In this document: positions 12,475 through 24,072 of the stretch, in pieces
How positions within the stretch are numbered: position 1 is the first letter of the stretch
Layout of the letters: each line of letters begins with the position of its first letter
Source: Neckera pumila
Taxonomy: Eukaryota; Streptophyta; Bryopsida; Hypnales; Neckeraceae
Reading direction: 5' to 3'
Length of the DNA stretch: 64,000 nucleotides
NCBI GenBank assembly: GCA_963969595.1
Contig: OZ018412.1
Span: 27,776,339 to 27,840,338, forward strand
Notes under the pieces: model-generated
What the model was told of the DNA's origin: nothing
Database searches by the model: none
What the model saw: only the letters and a program-made list of their open reading frames with translations
Program-made: the position numbers and the translations under genes

Positions 12475-12640
12475 GAAGCAACCCATTTCTAACCACTTAA
12501 GCAGTTACATGTATCTTTAGGGTTGGTTTCTTCAATGGGGGAATTTTCCCGTGTGCAAAAATAGAACTTGGGAGGTTTCCATAATTTTTCAGACTTTTAT
12601 TTCTCAAAACATAATTATTATGAATTTTTTCAGTGAAGAT
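12475..12640. repeat. Family C repeat, copy 1
   Basis: From GCAACCCATTTCTAACCACT through GGGGAATTTTCCCGTGTGC to TTATTTCTCAAAACATA, this matches 18903-19060 at roughly three quarters of positions by eye. Function and class are unknown. A small tandem repeat follows at about 12689-12750. Confidence 0.55.
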
Positions 12641-12688
12641 CCTCTTCAATCCATATTGGTCATATAGACTTTACTATTTTTGACCAAA

Positions 12689-12750
12689 GGCTGGTTGCAA
12701 AATCCACCAAGGGTTGGTTGCAAAATCCACCAAGGGTTGGTTGCAATATT
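12689..12750. repeat. Short tandem repeat of ~23 bp
   Basis: The unit GGTTGCAAAATCCACCAAG occurs back to back with slight variation (GGCTGG/GGGTTGG), about two and a half to three times. Nothing coding is associated. Confidence 0.75.
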
Positions 12751-13373
12751 GAGAGTCTTGTAGCCTATAATGCGCCACAACTGCACAAGGGCACACGCCA
12801 TAATTAATCACAAGTCATCTCTTCTTACACAGAAGAGAGTAGCCTACATTCCTTGAGAGAAAAAAATAATCATTTCTTTGCATTCTTCCTCATCTTTATT
12901 TTTGCACATATGGAGCTCAATTTCTCAAGGAATTCCTCATATCATATCCTAAGGGCTGAAATGCTTAACTTTAATTGTTTGCAGTACTCCTAGCTTAAGA
13001 GTTAACTAGGCACAATATCAAAAAGCCTAGTGTCGGTTTGGATGCCCACATAACATTCAGGAGCAGTCACTGCAACTGCCTTCCCCGGACGGAATGATGT
13101 GGAATATACCACATCATTTCATCCGAGGGATGAAATGGTGTGGTATATTCCACACCAAATTGTTAACTACAAGGACACTTGGCGGAACTTGTTAGAACAC
13201 AACAAGGGCCTCAGTCAATTACAAGGTTGCAGCTGCACATTGGGGTTAACAACAAATTAAGTACTTTGAATTAAAGCTGTAAACAAATAGCAAACTTATT
13301 CAAAATGGCAATCAATTTATAGAGATCAATTATCTCAATGTTTGATTTACATCACTTTGATGTGATTGTCATT

Positions 13374-14016
13374 CATGTTTTGTGTTTACAAGTGAAAAGA
13401 CAACTCTATATATACACATGGGGTGGTAGGAGGTAGAACAAACCATGTGTGATAAACAAATTCGAATTTGTAGTTTCTCAAGCACTCATAGTTAAGTCAC
13501 AAACAAAGAATTGTGTTAAAAGTAGAATTTCAGACCTCATTTAGGCATAGTAAAATAACTTTTCTCAAAAATCTTTGAACTAAGAAAAGTTGGTAAATGA
13601 AGACAGGTTTCACCTCCAAAAATCCTTTTGGAATTTTGAATCTCCAATCTAAAGTTATGGACAAATTTGAGAGAGGGGTTGGAATGGACATTTTCTTGGA
13701 CATTTTTCCAACCCCTCTCTCAAATTTGTCCATAACTTTTGATTGGAGATTCAAAATTTTAAAAGGATTTTTGGAGGTGAAACTTGTCTTTATTTACCAA
13801 CTTTTCTTAGTCCAAAGATTTTTGAGAAAAGTTATTTTACTATGCCTAAATGAGGTCTGAAATTCTACTTTTAACACAATTCTTTGTTTATGACTTAACT
13901 ATGAGTGCTTGAGAAACTACAAATTCGAATTTGTTTATCCCACATGGGTTGTTGTACCTCCTACCACCCCACGTGTATATAGAGAGTTGTCTTTTCACTT
14001 GAAAACACAAAACATG
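13374..14016. repeat. Large near-perfect foldback (inverted repeat), arms ~308 bp
   Basis: Left arm about 13374-13682 and right arm about 13709-14016 are reverse complements over nearly their whole length, separated by only ~26 bases (13683-13708). Landmarks: GGGGTGGTAGGAGGTA on the left and TACCTCCTACCACCCC on the right; CAAATTCGAATTTG in both arms; GAGAGAGGGGTTGG against CCAACCCCTCTCTC at the centre. The outer arms begin CATGTTTTGTGTTT. Apparent ORFs on the two strands are near-identical only because of the palindrome. It is a foldback DNA element or MITE; a transcript would form a very long hairpin, a possible small-RNA source. Confidence 0.85.
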
Positions 14017-14553
14017 TTACTGATGACAAATGATTGTAATGCATTATTCATTGGATTCTTTGCCAACATCTTTTCCTACAAATTTTTGTAGATTTGTATG
14101 TTTGGTCCGAAAATTAACAAAGAAAAAGAAGCAAAATATAATGTACTGCCACTATCTTGATACCTAAAGCTTACATTAATTATTTGAGGATGAGTTTTGT
14201 GGAAGAGGACTCCAGGTAGGGAAATGCAGCCTCTTTGAAGGCTACTGAATGTAATGCACCTTATCTGATGCAAGATGCCAATGACAAACCAATCCAGCCA
14301 GAAGGGTCAGCAGATCATAATGAGAATTATGTTCAAGTAATTCCGCTTCTGAAAAATTGCTACTTATTCTACAGTATTTGCAGCAGCCAAGGAAATGCAC
14401 ACACATTCATTCATTCAAACACTGGAGTACTTTGTCCACTGAAGGCCTATGTTAGTGCCACATAAACCAACTGACCTGCAACAGGTGAGCTAGTAGATCT
14501 TCAGTTCAGTTGTAAGAACAATTGATGACTTTGGCTTTTTTTCATTCAAGAAT

Positions 14554-14969
14554 ATTTAAGGTAGAACCACCCATAACCGATAACTTAAGCAATTACAGCA
14601 TGATGTGGAGTACTGTAGAGCAGAGCAAATATTTTCAGATGTACATGACGAGGATTGTGAAAAAAAATTGAAAATTTTATCGCTTGAACTGAAGTTAGTA
14701 TGAATTTTGGGAGGCAAAAAGTGCTCCGAACCCATGGCCAATGTATAGCCACTCTTCCAATTCCGATCAATCAAGAACTAAGTTTTTATTCATTGATTCC
14801 TACTTTCTTTCTCACTGTTTTGGGACATGTGTCATGAACTAATTAGTTCCAACCTTGACAAGTTTAAAAAATCACATTCCAAGCTTTAGAAAATGTGGTT
14901 GGAAACAACTACACCTGTAGGTTGGGTATGCAGGTTCACTGGTTGGGAATAGGTGGTTCTACCTTAAAT
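14554..14969. mobile_element. Family E element with 18-bp terminal inverted repeats
   Basis: Left end ATTTAAGGTAGAACCACC (14554-14571) is the exact reverse complement of 14952-14969. The outer TTAA on each side may be target duplication or part of the repeat; just inside it the ends read GGTAGAACCACC. The left interior resembles family C (a TTAAGCAATTAC word). It is about 416 bp and has no transposase. Confidence 0.7.
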
Positions 14970-15559
14970 GTGTTTTTTTTTCTTTTATTGGACCCAAAAC
15001 TCATTTTCTCAGTCAGCTCCCCCCATACAAAGTTTCCAACTGACAGCTCTTGGAGTGCCACCACAGACTCACTTGCCTTACAATATAATTGTGGTGAAAT
15101 TCTTCCGAATATTGTAAAAGGCAAATTCTCAAACTAATAAAGGGGTAGTCAGAGAGGTTATCTTTTGGGTATATCAATCAATACACAGTACAGTACAGTG
15201 TACAGTACACTCATACGTCTAACTGAAGTCTAACTCAATGAGTGTAATCTTCTGCATAGTTTCACACTCATGTAAAACACGTCTTCAATTGAGAACTACT
15301 GTACTGTACAGTATGCCCAATTAAGTTAAACAATGATGGTGAACTTCACTGCACAAAATAGTGAAATTAGGCTGCCCCACACTAATTTCTGGACAATCCA
15401 CCCTATATACATATTCATTGCTACTGTACAATGATGCATTCCATCCAGAGCCATGGATATGGCATAGATTGGTACACCAGTTCAAGGCTTGGTTCATCAA
15501 GTTGCATGCGTATCCATGTGGACAAGCATTGATCCATGATGTAATATGAGGTAATTTAA

Positions 15560-16139
15560 CCCCTAAAGGACTGGAGGGGTGTCCAGATTTCCAATATTGT
15601 GAAGATCTATTATAAAATACAATTTAAAAGAATATTTTGATGATGGCTCTCAAACAATAGTTGTAAAATGCTATTTATAGATCACATCCGTATGGTTAGA
15701 TCAACAAAAATACATACCAATATTTTTCAGTAAAATTTGAAGTCAGAAATTGGAAATTTCTTCAAAAATCAATTGTAGGCTGAATATTTATTATTTTTTT
15801 AAAAAAAAATTCTTATAAGTTCAAAATATTGAGTTCTAATTATAGTGATTTTTGAAGATTTTTATTTGATTTTTTGATTCAAGTCATTTTTGAAGGGTCA
15901 TTTTTTGAACTGAAAACGAGACTGAAAAAGTTCATTTTTGAGGCTAGACCTCCCAATACCTTTTGACCAATAGAATATTTTCAAAGCAAAATCTTCATAA
16001 TCTAAACCGTACAAATGTTAAAGAACTAATATAAGAATCTACAAACAAAATTAATGGATGAAAAATCGCATTTTGGTGAGTTTAGGATGTGTTTCCGTTC
16101 ATTCATTGTTCAAAGTCTGCACTCATGGTCCTTTAGGGG
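15560..16139. mobile_element. TTAA-flanked family B element, subfamily delta
   Basis: 580 bp between TTAA 15556-15559 and 16140-16143. Ends are CCCCTAAAGGACTGG and GGTCCTTTAGGGG. The interior is AT-rich and shows no obvious match to the other subfamilies, but the terminal repeat is the same. No ORF of note. Confidence 0.65.
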
Positions 16140-16143
16140 TTAA

Positions 16144-17389
16144 GGCAACCTAATTGATAAGGCAATCTAATTACACTATTTTGTGTGGTTCTCTTGCGCA
16201 TAATTTTCACACCAAGTTAGTGGTTTGTCTCTGATTTACGTTAAGCACTCTGGATCTCGATCCCTTTGAAAAACGAACCTAATTATAGAGCGTAACAAAT
16301 CCGTGACAGTGCCTAGCACTATAACCAGTGCCTAACACTGTAACCAGCGCCAGGCACCCGACTACCCGAGTACTTAACACAGCGGGAGCCCCTCACACTC
16401 GGGCTTCCCATCGTGTGAGGGCCTCCCACTAAACCACTCCTTTTTTCTATTATGTTACCTTTTTGCTATCTGAGTGTACACCACCTCACTTGCCTGAAAA
16501 GCAAGCCAGGCTTTTCAAGTGATTCAAAGGTCAGTTTTCGTGGAACATGGAACATGTCAGGCCAACCTCGAGCAAGCTAGCAAGCATGCATCACTCATGA
16601 GCTCATGAGCTTCACATTCAACAACCGCAGACAGATGGAGGCCAATTCCCACTCTCGGGCTATCATCTCCACTCCGGCCAATCTGACTAAGGTATAAGGT
16701 AACTACACCTAAAATCGCACAATCCTTAAAAGCGCACAGCGGATATTCTTGCCTAAAATGTACTCTCACTATTCATATGACTCTATGATCGCTTTTAGGT
16801 GCACCTATTTTCAGCACTTTGAAAATTCATAGTTTATTCACATGGTGTCCAAAAAATTCATTCTAAGAGAATCTACAATCCTGTTTTGACTACCAATGGG
16901 ACCCCACAATTTATTTTTCAATATAATAGTGAAAACCATGCTGAAGTGCTTAACTGTGCGATTCAAGGTGCAGTTTCCTTATGGCCTATTCCCAACCTAT
17001 TTCGACAACGTTATGCGTTTCAGCATATGTCCAAATTGAGCAATGGTGGGGGGATAATTTTCTCAAATCAAGGAATAGAAATAATGAAGATTTGCATTGT
17101 TGTTTGCTAATTTTCTAGCAAGTTGGGAATTCGTTCAAATTAAGGAAGTATAGATTACAGTCCAACTTGTTCTTGATAGCACATAACCAAAAATTGGTCT
17201 TAGCAACTTCATTAGGTGTCAATGTGTTAATTGTCACACAATAATGAAGGCCCTGATTGACATCATATTCTCCTCATTGGTATGAAAGTAGGTCAGACTC
17301 TCTTACACAAATCAGGCCCTTTGTTTGAAATAGGTCGTATACTTTAGTGTGAGCTCAACACAATCAAATTCTAAAGACCCAAGCCAGCC
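16144..17389. other. Intergenic DNA with a small GC-richer patch
   Basis: No gene is recognised. At about 16300-16350 a CAGTGCCTAACACTGTAACC-like unit occurs two to three times imperfectly, followed by GC-richer DNA to about 16440. I cannot assign it. Confidence 0.35.
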
Positions 17390-17393
17390 TTCA

Positions 17394-18310
17394 TCCCTAA
17401 AGGCCCAAGGTATTTTCTGGCTCCGAAACTCCTGAAAACTACCATTTCTGCTGCAATTACTCAAGAAACCAAATTTTTTTAATTTTAGAATCTAACCATA
17501 AGATCTTGTATATCACTTGTCTTAGATCATGTTGTAAAAATTTCATGAAGTTTGACTGTACGGATTGGAAGATATTAGCATTTGAAGTTGGAAAAAGAAG
17601 TTTTTTTGAACTATGGCCTGAAATTTCAGATGACTTTGACGGCCATTTGTAGATATTTTTGCAGTACAAACCATTGGTTTGAATATTTTTATGTTGAACA
17701 TGTGAGTTGAAAGTTAGGGAAAAAAAATTTAGAATGTCAAAACTTGATTTTCACATATAAAAAAATTGTTAAGTAGAAGTAGGTCCAAAATTGAATGAAG
17801 CACTAAATTGTTAATAGCTCTTAGGGGGAATTAAAACACCATAATTCCAATGTTGGGATTGTTCTTGCAAACAAACTTAACCTTTACCAATTTTTATTTT
17901 TTTTTAAATGTGAAAATTGCATTCAAAAATGAATTCTATAAGTTGTTTTTTGAAGAAGATGCTTAGATTGCCCAAAAAACAAGATTGTCTATAACTTTCT
18001 CATTTTGAGTCCAAATAGAATGAATCAAAGCTTCAAATGTTAACAAAAACATTATCTTTGAGAAGATTTTTTTTAAATTTTAAATACAATATTTTACAAA
18101 AAAAAAATCCTGCCCGGCGAGTTGCTTTTTGACTTTGGGTAACAAAAACTTTTGCTCCCGAGCACCAATTGAAAAAAGTTATACTTTCAGAAAGCTAATG
18201 TGATTACCTATCTTCAAAAAAAGTTTCAAAAAATCAAGCCAAAATTTCAAGTCACACGAGCCTGCCTGAAATCCCAAGTGTCCCATAAGGGGACTGTGGG
18301 CCTTTAGGGG
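17394..18310. mobile_element. TTAA-flanked family B element, subfamily beta, copy 2 (inverted)
   Basis: The right end CCTTTAGGGG abuts TTAA (18311-18314). The left end TCCCTAAAGGCCC is preceded by TTCA, a decayed TTAA. The interior matches 19617-20535 in the same orientation (an AACTACCATTTCTGCTGCA-like start, TTCCAATG, GCCCAAAAAACAAGATTG) and matches 11123 and 22722 in reverse. Confidence 0.65.
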
Positions 18311-18319
18311 TTAAGTTAA

Positions 18320-18554
18320 CCCATAAACAACATCGCAACCATTTTTTGGTTGATAAATGACAAAGAATCCTTCTACGTTGGTAGGACAGAAGTACAACTA
18401 TTCATCCTCGGGATTTTGCATGAAAAGGGGGGAAGTCTTCTACACTAGTTTGACTTCCAATGAGTGCTTTTGGATTTTTCTAAACCAACTATTTATACAG
18501 GCAATGCCAAAACTAAGGGATGATTTCCACAGTCACCAGCTTGTCCTTTAAGGT
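18320..18554. mobile_element. TTAA-flanked family A short element, copy 2
   Basis: 235 bp between TTAA 18316-18319 and 18555-18558. It begins CCCATAAACAACATCG, contains GGTAGGACAGAAGTACAACT and ends CACCAGCTTGTCCTTTAAGG. It lies one base beyond the right TTAA of the neighbouring family B element (TTAAGTTAA), so two insertions cluster at one site. Confidence 0.7.
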
Positions 18555-18718
18555 TTAATACTGTAACCATCCCAATCCAACTTCCTTGACCGAGTCTTTG
18601 CAAACCTCACGAACGACCTCACCTAATGAATTTAATTGTGTTGAATTCCAGCGAGCAGCACTTGGTACGTCGTTTTGATAGTAGTTTGGGAGCATGTGCA
18701 GCGGCATCCGTCACCTTG

Positions 18719-18743
18719 AGTGAGTGAGTGAGTGAGTGAGTGG
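18719..18743. repeat. (GAGT)n microsatellite
   Basis: About six perfect GAGT units in a row. Confidence 0.9.
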
Positions 18744-18902
18744 TTGAAACGTCTGCAACTTAAGACTTTGCTGTTACTGACGTGGGCACATGGCCAGAGA
18801 GAACTCAGGGGCCCCGGTTTTTAACATTTCACAAACTGACCGGGGAAGGCAGAGGAGGCATGGGTGAAGAAAACGCAGACGAGTTGTATGCGGCATAGGG
18901 GA

Positions 18903-19060
18903 GGCAACCTATTTCCGATCACTTAAGGAATTACGCATGTCTGCAAGGCGGGTTTCGTCAGCGGGGAAATTTACCTGTGTGTAGAAATAGAGTTAGGAAG
19001 GTTTCCATAATTTTCTAGATTTTTTATTTCTCAAAACGTATTTACTATTTGTAGACACTC
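18903..19060. repeat. Family C repeat, copy 2
   Basis: Matches 12475-12640 through GCAACCTATTTCCGATCACT, GGGGAAATTTACCTGTGTG and TTATTTCTCAAAACGTA. The homology fades after about 19060. Confidence 0.55.
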
Positions 19061-19580
19061 CTAATTTTGGATTGATTTTTTTCTATTCATACCTAAATCA
19101 TTGTTCCTTTTTCTAAATTTTCTCATGAATAATTTTTTGGATATTCAAAATTTGCAACAATGAAATTTTTTCAGATTATTTTTCAGAAATACAATTGTAC
19201 AATTTTTAAAATTTCAGACGTAATCCAAATTTTCCTGACTTATTTCCGAAATTGACCTGCACATATGGTAGTATGGAGTGGTCCAGAAATACAAAATTGA
19301 CCAACTACAAAATAAGGGAATTCTTCATTTTTTTTTGACAGTTTTCTCCCTATCTAAATAAGGTAAGGAAGGAAAGGAGGGGTCAATTCTCCCTGGCCTA
19401 GTCACATGAGGAGCAAGAATGTGGGTTTCAGCAAGTCATCAAAGTGAAATGATTCAAATGAAAGTTGTCGTAATTTGGCAAATGAATTAACTAGTAATGC
19501 AACTGTACCTACAAATTCCAAAGATTGAAGCATTTGAGTATTTTGTTTATCATTCATCCACCATTCAATGTTGACACTAT

Positions 19581-20814
19581 ATAAGGTGGGTGCACCCCAA
19601 ATCGTCCCTTGTTTAACCCCTAAAGTCCCAAGGCCAATTTTCTGTCAAAAATCACTCAAAACTGCCATTTTGGCTGCATTCACCCAAGAACACAAAAAAA
19701 AACATTTTTTTAGAATCTAACCATAGGATCTTCTACTTCACTTGTAAAAGATCATGTGGTAAAAATTTCATGAAGTTTGACCGTGTAGATTGGAAGATAC
19801 TAGCATTCAAAGTTGAAAAAGAAAAGTTTTTTGAACACGGACCTGCAATTTCAAATGACTTTGACTGCCATTTGTGGAAATTTTTTGCACTACAGACTTT
19901 GAATTTAAGTTTTTTTATGTTGAAGATGTAAGTTGAAAGTCTAGGAATTTTTTTTCAAAAAACACACACTTGATTTTCATTCTTTAAAAAATTGTTAAGT
20001 AGAAATAAGTCTAAGGTTGAAAAAAAAACTAAATTGTTAATAGCTCTTAGATGGGATTGAAACACAATAATTCCAATGGTGAGATTGTTTTGGCAAGCAA
20101 ACACAACATCCTCAAAAAAAATTATAAAAAATTGTGAAAATTACATTCAGAACTGAATCTTGCAAGTTATTTTTTCAAAAAGATGCTTAGATTGCCCAAA
20201 AAACAAGATTGTTCATAACTTGCTCACTATTTGTCCAAATAAAATGAATCAAAGCTTCACATGTAGACAACAACACAAAGTTTCAAAGAAAAAAAATTAA
20301 AATTTATTTTGACTTTTTGCAAAAACAATTGTGCTGCCCGTTGAGTTTAGTTTGAGGCTTTTGTGGTATAACTTTTGCTCCCGGGCACCAATTGAAATAA
20401 AAATTATATTTCCATGAAGCTAATCAATTTTTCTATCTTATGGAAAAGTTTCAAAAAGTTTCACTAAAAATGGAGCCCATAGGTATTTGCTCAAAATTTG
20501 ATTTGTCCCCCGAGAGGACAATGGGAATTTAGGGGTTAAACCTTGTCTAAAATTGCCATCATCACTCTATGTATATCTCCTAAATCAATACGTACATATG
20601 TGGAAGAAACAATTTTAGAACCTCTACCAAAAAAAACTTTGTTCCTTCCTAACTCTTGCATATGACATCCAAATGTTGCATTCTTTAGTGTGTTGGAACC
20701 TCCTTTCACTTGCCAACAAGAAAATCAATATGAAAATTTGACTACCGGTAGTTCAAAAAGAATAGTAAGTAGGCACAATGATAGAAAGTGGTGGTTTTGG
20801 GGTACCCACCTTAT
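19581..20814. mobile_element. Family D element, copy 2, split by a nested family B element
   Basis: The left end ATAAGGTGGGTGCACCCC (19581) and the right end, read in reverse, ATAAGGTGGGTACCCC (20814) form terminal inverted repeats. The element is interrupted by the TTAA-flanked B element 19617-20535. When the insert is ignored, the two D parts run on as in the uninterrupted, inverted copy at 25382-25680 (ACCTTGTCTAAAATTGCC). No coding capacity. Confidence 0.7.
19617..20535. mobile_element. TTAA-flanked family B element, subfamily beta, copy 3, nested in family D
   Basis: 919 bp between TTAA 19613-19616 and 20536-20539. It begins CCCCTAAAGTCCCAAGG and ends GGGAATTTAGGGG. Closest to 17394-18310 in the same orientation. 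Its position inside a family D repeat makes it younger than that repeat. Confidence 0.75.
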
Positions 20815-21299
20815 CATACAACACTAAAAGAGGGGGGCAACAAAAGAGTGACATCTACAATTGATTTTTTTCATGCTATTTTCTTGACTTTTTTTTCTCA
20901 TCACTTGTTGATTCCATTCCACAACCATTAGGCCTTTCGCCTATTGTGGGTCACCTAATTGTGGCTTATCAATGTGTGTGTGCCTATATTTTGAATAGAT
21001 AGTGAGGAACAAGTTCCAAATCAAATTATTTTTCAATACCCCTCATTTTATTTTGGGGGGGTTCTGAAAATAATTTGATCGGAATATCACAAAATCCCAG
21101 TACCCCCCAGTCTTGTATTTTTAAAAACAAAGTCGTTTGACAATCGATATGGGATAATCCGTATCTATTTTCCATATCCGTTTTTGTATCCGTATACATA
21201 CGATATACATACGGTATCATAATATTTGTATCAGGATCAATGGCAGGGAAGGGGGTGTTTTTATTTTTCTTCAAAAACGATCAATGGCTATTCATTTTT

Positions 21300-21319
21300 G
21301 GGGGGAGGGGGGGGGGGGG
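21300..21319. repeat. Poly(G) tract
   Basis: A run of about 19 G with a single A, followed by CTAATTAATTG. No function inferred. Confidence 0.85.
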
Positions 21320-21659
21320 CTAATTAATTGAGCAGGAAGTGTTCCTCTCTTTTCAGGGGATAGTGGGTCACCCAACAGACAAAGACTCTCTCACTGGTCT
21401 AAATGTGTGTTTTTGTTTTAATTTCTTTTTCTGCAGTTGCCTGAAACTGCGGCCGTGACATTGAGTCCACTACTGGTACCTTTCAGTTTTGTTTTCCAGC
21501 AGCGGTGAGGTGGACACCCGCACATGCTCTTCATTGTTGTCTTTGTCTGTATGTGAGCTTTCAATGGTGGGAGTGACGGTGTCATTTGGACCCTAGCTAG
21601 CTTAGCTTAGTTCTTCACTTTCATCATCCATTCATCACCAACTCATCACCAATTTGTAA

Positions 21660-21926
21660 ACCACTTGTGGGACTTCTCCCGTTCATTATGCGGGGAAGTT
21701 TCTGTGCCGTAATACCCGCGTAATCGGGGATTATGGATTTTTCATCCGGCTCCAATTTATCATCCGGATTTTCATTGAATTTTGCTTGTGCTTTACGTCG
21801 GGCAATACCCTTATCGTCGGGCATTGCTCCAAATAATCGGCCCTCCTCGTCGAGCTCTGCTCTCCTCGTCGGCCAATTATTTGGTGCAATGCCCTCCTCT
21901 GCGGGCATTGCCCTATACATCATCAA
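21660..21926. repeat. Hairpin-rich GC patch with nested inverted repeats
   Basis: Around 21818-21894, GGGCATTGCTCCAAATAATC is followed about 30 bases later by its near-perfect reverse complement (22 of 24 positions). The loop holds two copies of CTCCTCGTCG. Further GGGCATTGCCC and CGTCGGGCAATA words lie on either side. An open minus-strand frame crosses the patch, but it is built of these repeats and matches no family I know. Possibly part of an unrecognised transposon. Confidence 0.5.
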
Positions 21927-22056
21927 CTCATCACCAATTCATGACCAATTCATTACATTCATCACCCATTCATCACATTCATCATCATCATCACATTCAT
22001 CACCATCATCATCACATTCATCACATTCATCATCATCATCATCCCATCAGCTTATT
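21927..22056. repeat. TCATCA/CACATTCATC low-complexity repeat
   Basis: Irregular runs of TCATCA and CACATTCATC, followed by four AACTG units. Low-complexity DNA giving histidine/serine-rich shadow ORFs. Confidence 0.85.
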
Positions 22057-22721
22057 AACTGAACTGAACTGAACTCCAATTCCCTACTCTGCAGCAGGTT
22101 CATTGAACTTTGATTACTTGTTCCTCTGTAAGTGCAATGAGATGCACCGTATTAATCCACAACTATACAAAATTACACAGAATTACAGGTCAAAAATGAG
22201 TAATACCGTAGTAGTAATAATAATACTCGACAAACACACACACACGCGCGTAAATAATCATTCCGTCATTAGAACTGAAATGGAGCGGAGATTTACAGGG
22301 AGGCAATCAGTTGACTTTGCCAGCACTGAAGTTTGTTAAAATGAGTGAAACAAGGTACGGTGTGTGTGTCATCCTGTTCAGTAGGACTGACTCGCAATGT
22401 TAGTATCGATCTTGCCAAGGCAGGTACGGACTAACTTACAGAGGGAATGGAGACCGGCAATGTTCTGTTCTGCCGGGGAGAATCGCCAGTTAAGTTAGTT
22501 CATTGTTGGCAACCATTGGAAACAATTGGAAAAAAAATTGGAACTGAAAAATCTATATATTTTTTTTGGTTTGGAGCAACAAACAAAGAGAGAGAAAAAA
22601 ACAAAAAGATTTAGTACTGAGTGTGGCAAAAATTACATTGAGTGATCTTAATAGCCCCTCAATTTCAACGGGCACGTCGTTGTAGTTTGTTTGCACGAAT
22701 TTTTTTGCTATTGAAATTTAA

Positions 22722-23624
22722 CCCCTAAAAGCCTGTTGTCCCTTTGAGGGACAAATGCGTTTTTGGGCAGGTACCTACGGGTTGAAATTTTCTCTTGATT
22801 TTTTGAAACTTTTTTGGGAGGTAGAAAAACTGATTAGCTTCATGGGAATATAATTTTTTTCACAATTGGTGCCCAGGAACAAGAGTTATGACCAAATAAG
22901 TTCAAAACAGGGGACAATGGGTAGCAAATTTTTTTTTTAGTATTTTTTTAGTATTTTTTTCTCATAGATTATATTTTTGTCTATCTAAAAAGCTTTGATT
23001 CATTTCATTTGGATTTGTTATGAGAAAGTTATGGACATTCTTGTTTTTCGGACAGTTAGAGCATCTTTTTGAAAAAAATAACTTGTAGGATTCATTTATG
23101 AATGCAATTTTCCAAATTTTTTTTTTGCATGGTTAAGTTTACTTGCTAGAACAGTCTAACCATTGGGATTAGTGCATTTTTATTCCATCTAAAATATATG
23201 AATATTTTAGATTTTCCTTCTATCTCGTACCTACTTCTACTTAACAATTTTTTCAATAATGAAAATTAAGTTTTTTTGAATTTTTTTTTTGGGTAGATTG
23301 TCAACTCAATTCTCCACTATAAACATCTAAAGCTCAAAACTCTGTAGTGTAAAAAATTTAAGTTAAAAATGTTCAAAGTCAGAAAATCCAGTCCCACAAT
23401 GTGCTGAAAAATTGGTTTTTTTCACTTTAAACGTAGATATCTTGCAATCTGTGCGGTCAAAAGTTCTGAAATTTTTTCCACACATTCTCATACTAGTTAG
23501 GTGTAAGATCATACGGTCAGATGTGCAAAAAAAAAAAACATTTTTAATTTTTTTTCACTCTTTGCTAAAAAAATGGCAGTTTTGGGTGTTTTTTGGCAGA
23601 AAAAAGACCTTGGGCCTTTAGGGG
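22722..23624. mobile_element. TTAA-flanked family B element, subfamily beta, copy 4
   Basis: 903 bp between TTAA 22718-22721 and 23625-23628. It begins CCCCTAAAAGCC and ends GGGCCTTTAGGGG. Same orientation as 11123; matches 19617 in reverse (TTGGTGCCCAGGAAC near the left, GGCAGTTTTGGGTG near the right). Confidence 0.75.
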
Positions 23625-23927
23625 TTAACCAGATTTGTGACCGCTGTCTGCAGCTGCCTGGTTGTGGTTTCATTGACTTGGTCAAGGAGTGGCCTTCACG
23701 TCTTCAACATTATTTAGTCCGAGGACGAGGAGTCTAACCCTATATAGTACCCTACTGGATCAGTGTCTTTATGCTGACTTGCACACATTACTTCATACCC
23801 AGACATTGATAAAAAGATTGTACAAATGTACATTACATTACTACAGCAGCTGGTGCATGTCTGCCACTCCATGTCAAGATACCAAAAGGAAAAACTCTTC
23901 TTGCAGTAAAGGTTCTCCTTTATTTGT

Positions 23928-23953
23928 GTTCCCCCCCCCCCAAAAAAAAAAAA
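23928..23953. repeat. Poly(C)-poly(A) junction
   Basis: A run of about 12 C directly followed by about 13 A. A simple repeat. Confidence 0.85.
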
Positions 23954-24072
23954 AATCCCCTCTAAGTTAACGTACTGTGGACCATTGTAAGCTGTGGTTT
24001 CTGCATTTTCATTTACACCCAAAAAGCACATGAAAAAGCAGAAGTAGTGAGACCATGACCATTGCGTTTTAA

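Noticed and set aside
13530..13860. Two overlapping ORFs on opposite strands with near-identical proteins
   Set aside because: They arise because the region is a palindrome; no family pattern.
21733..22072. His/Ser-rich ORFs
   Set aside because: Translation of a TCATCA-type simple repeat.
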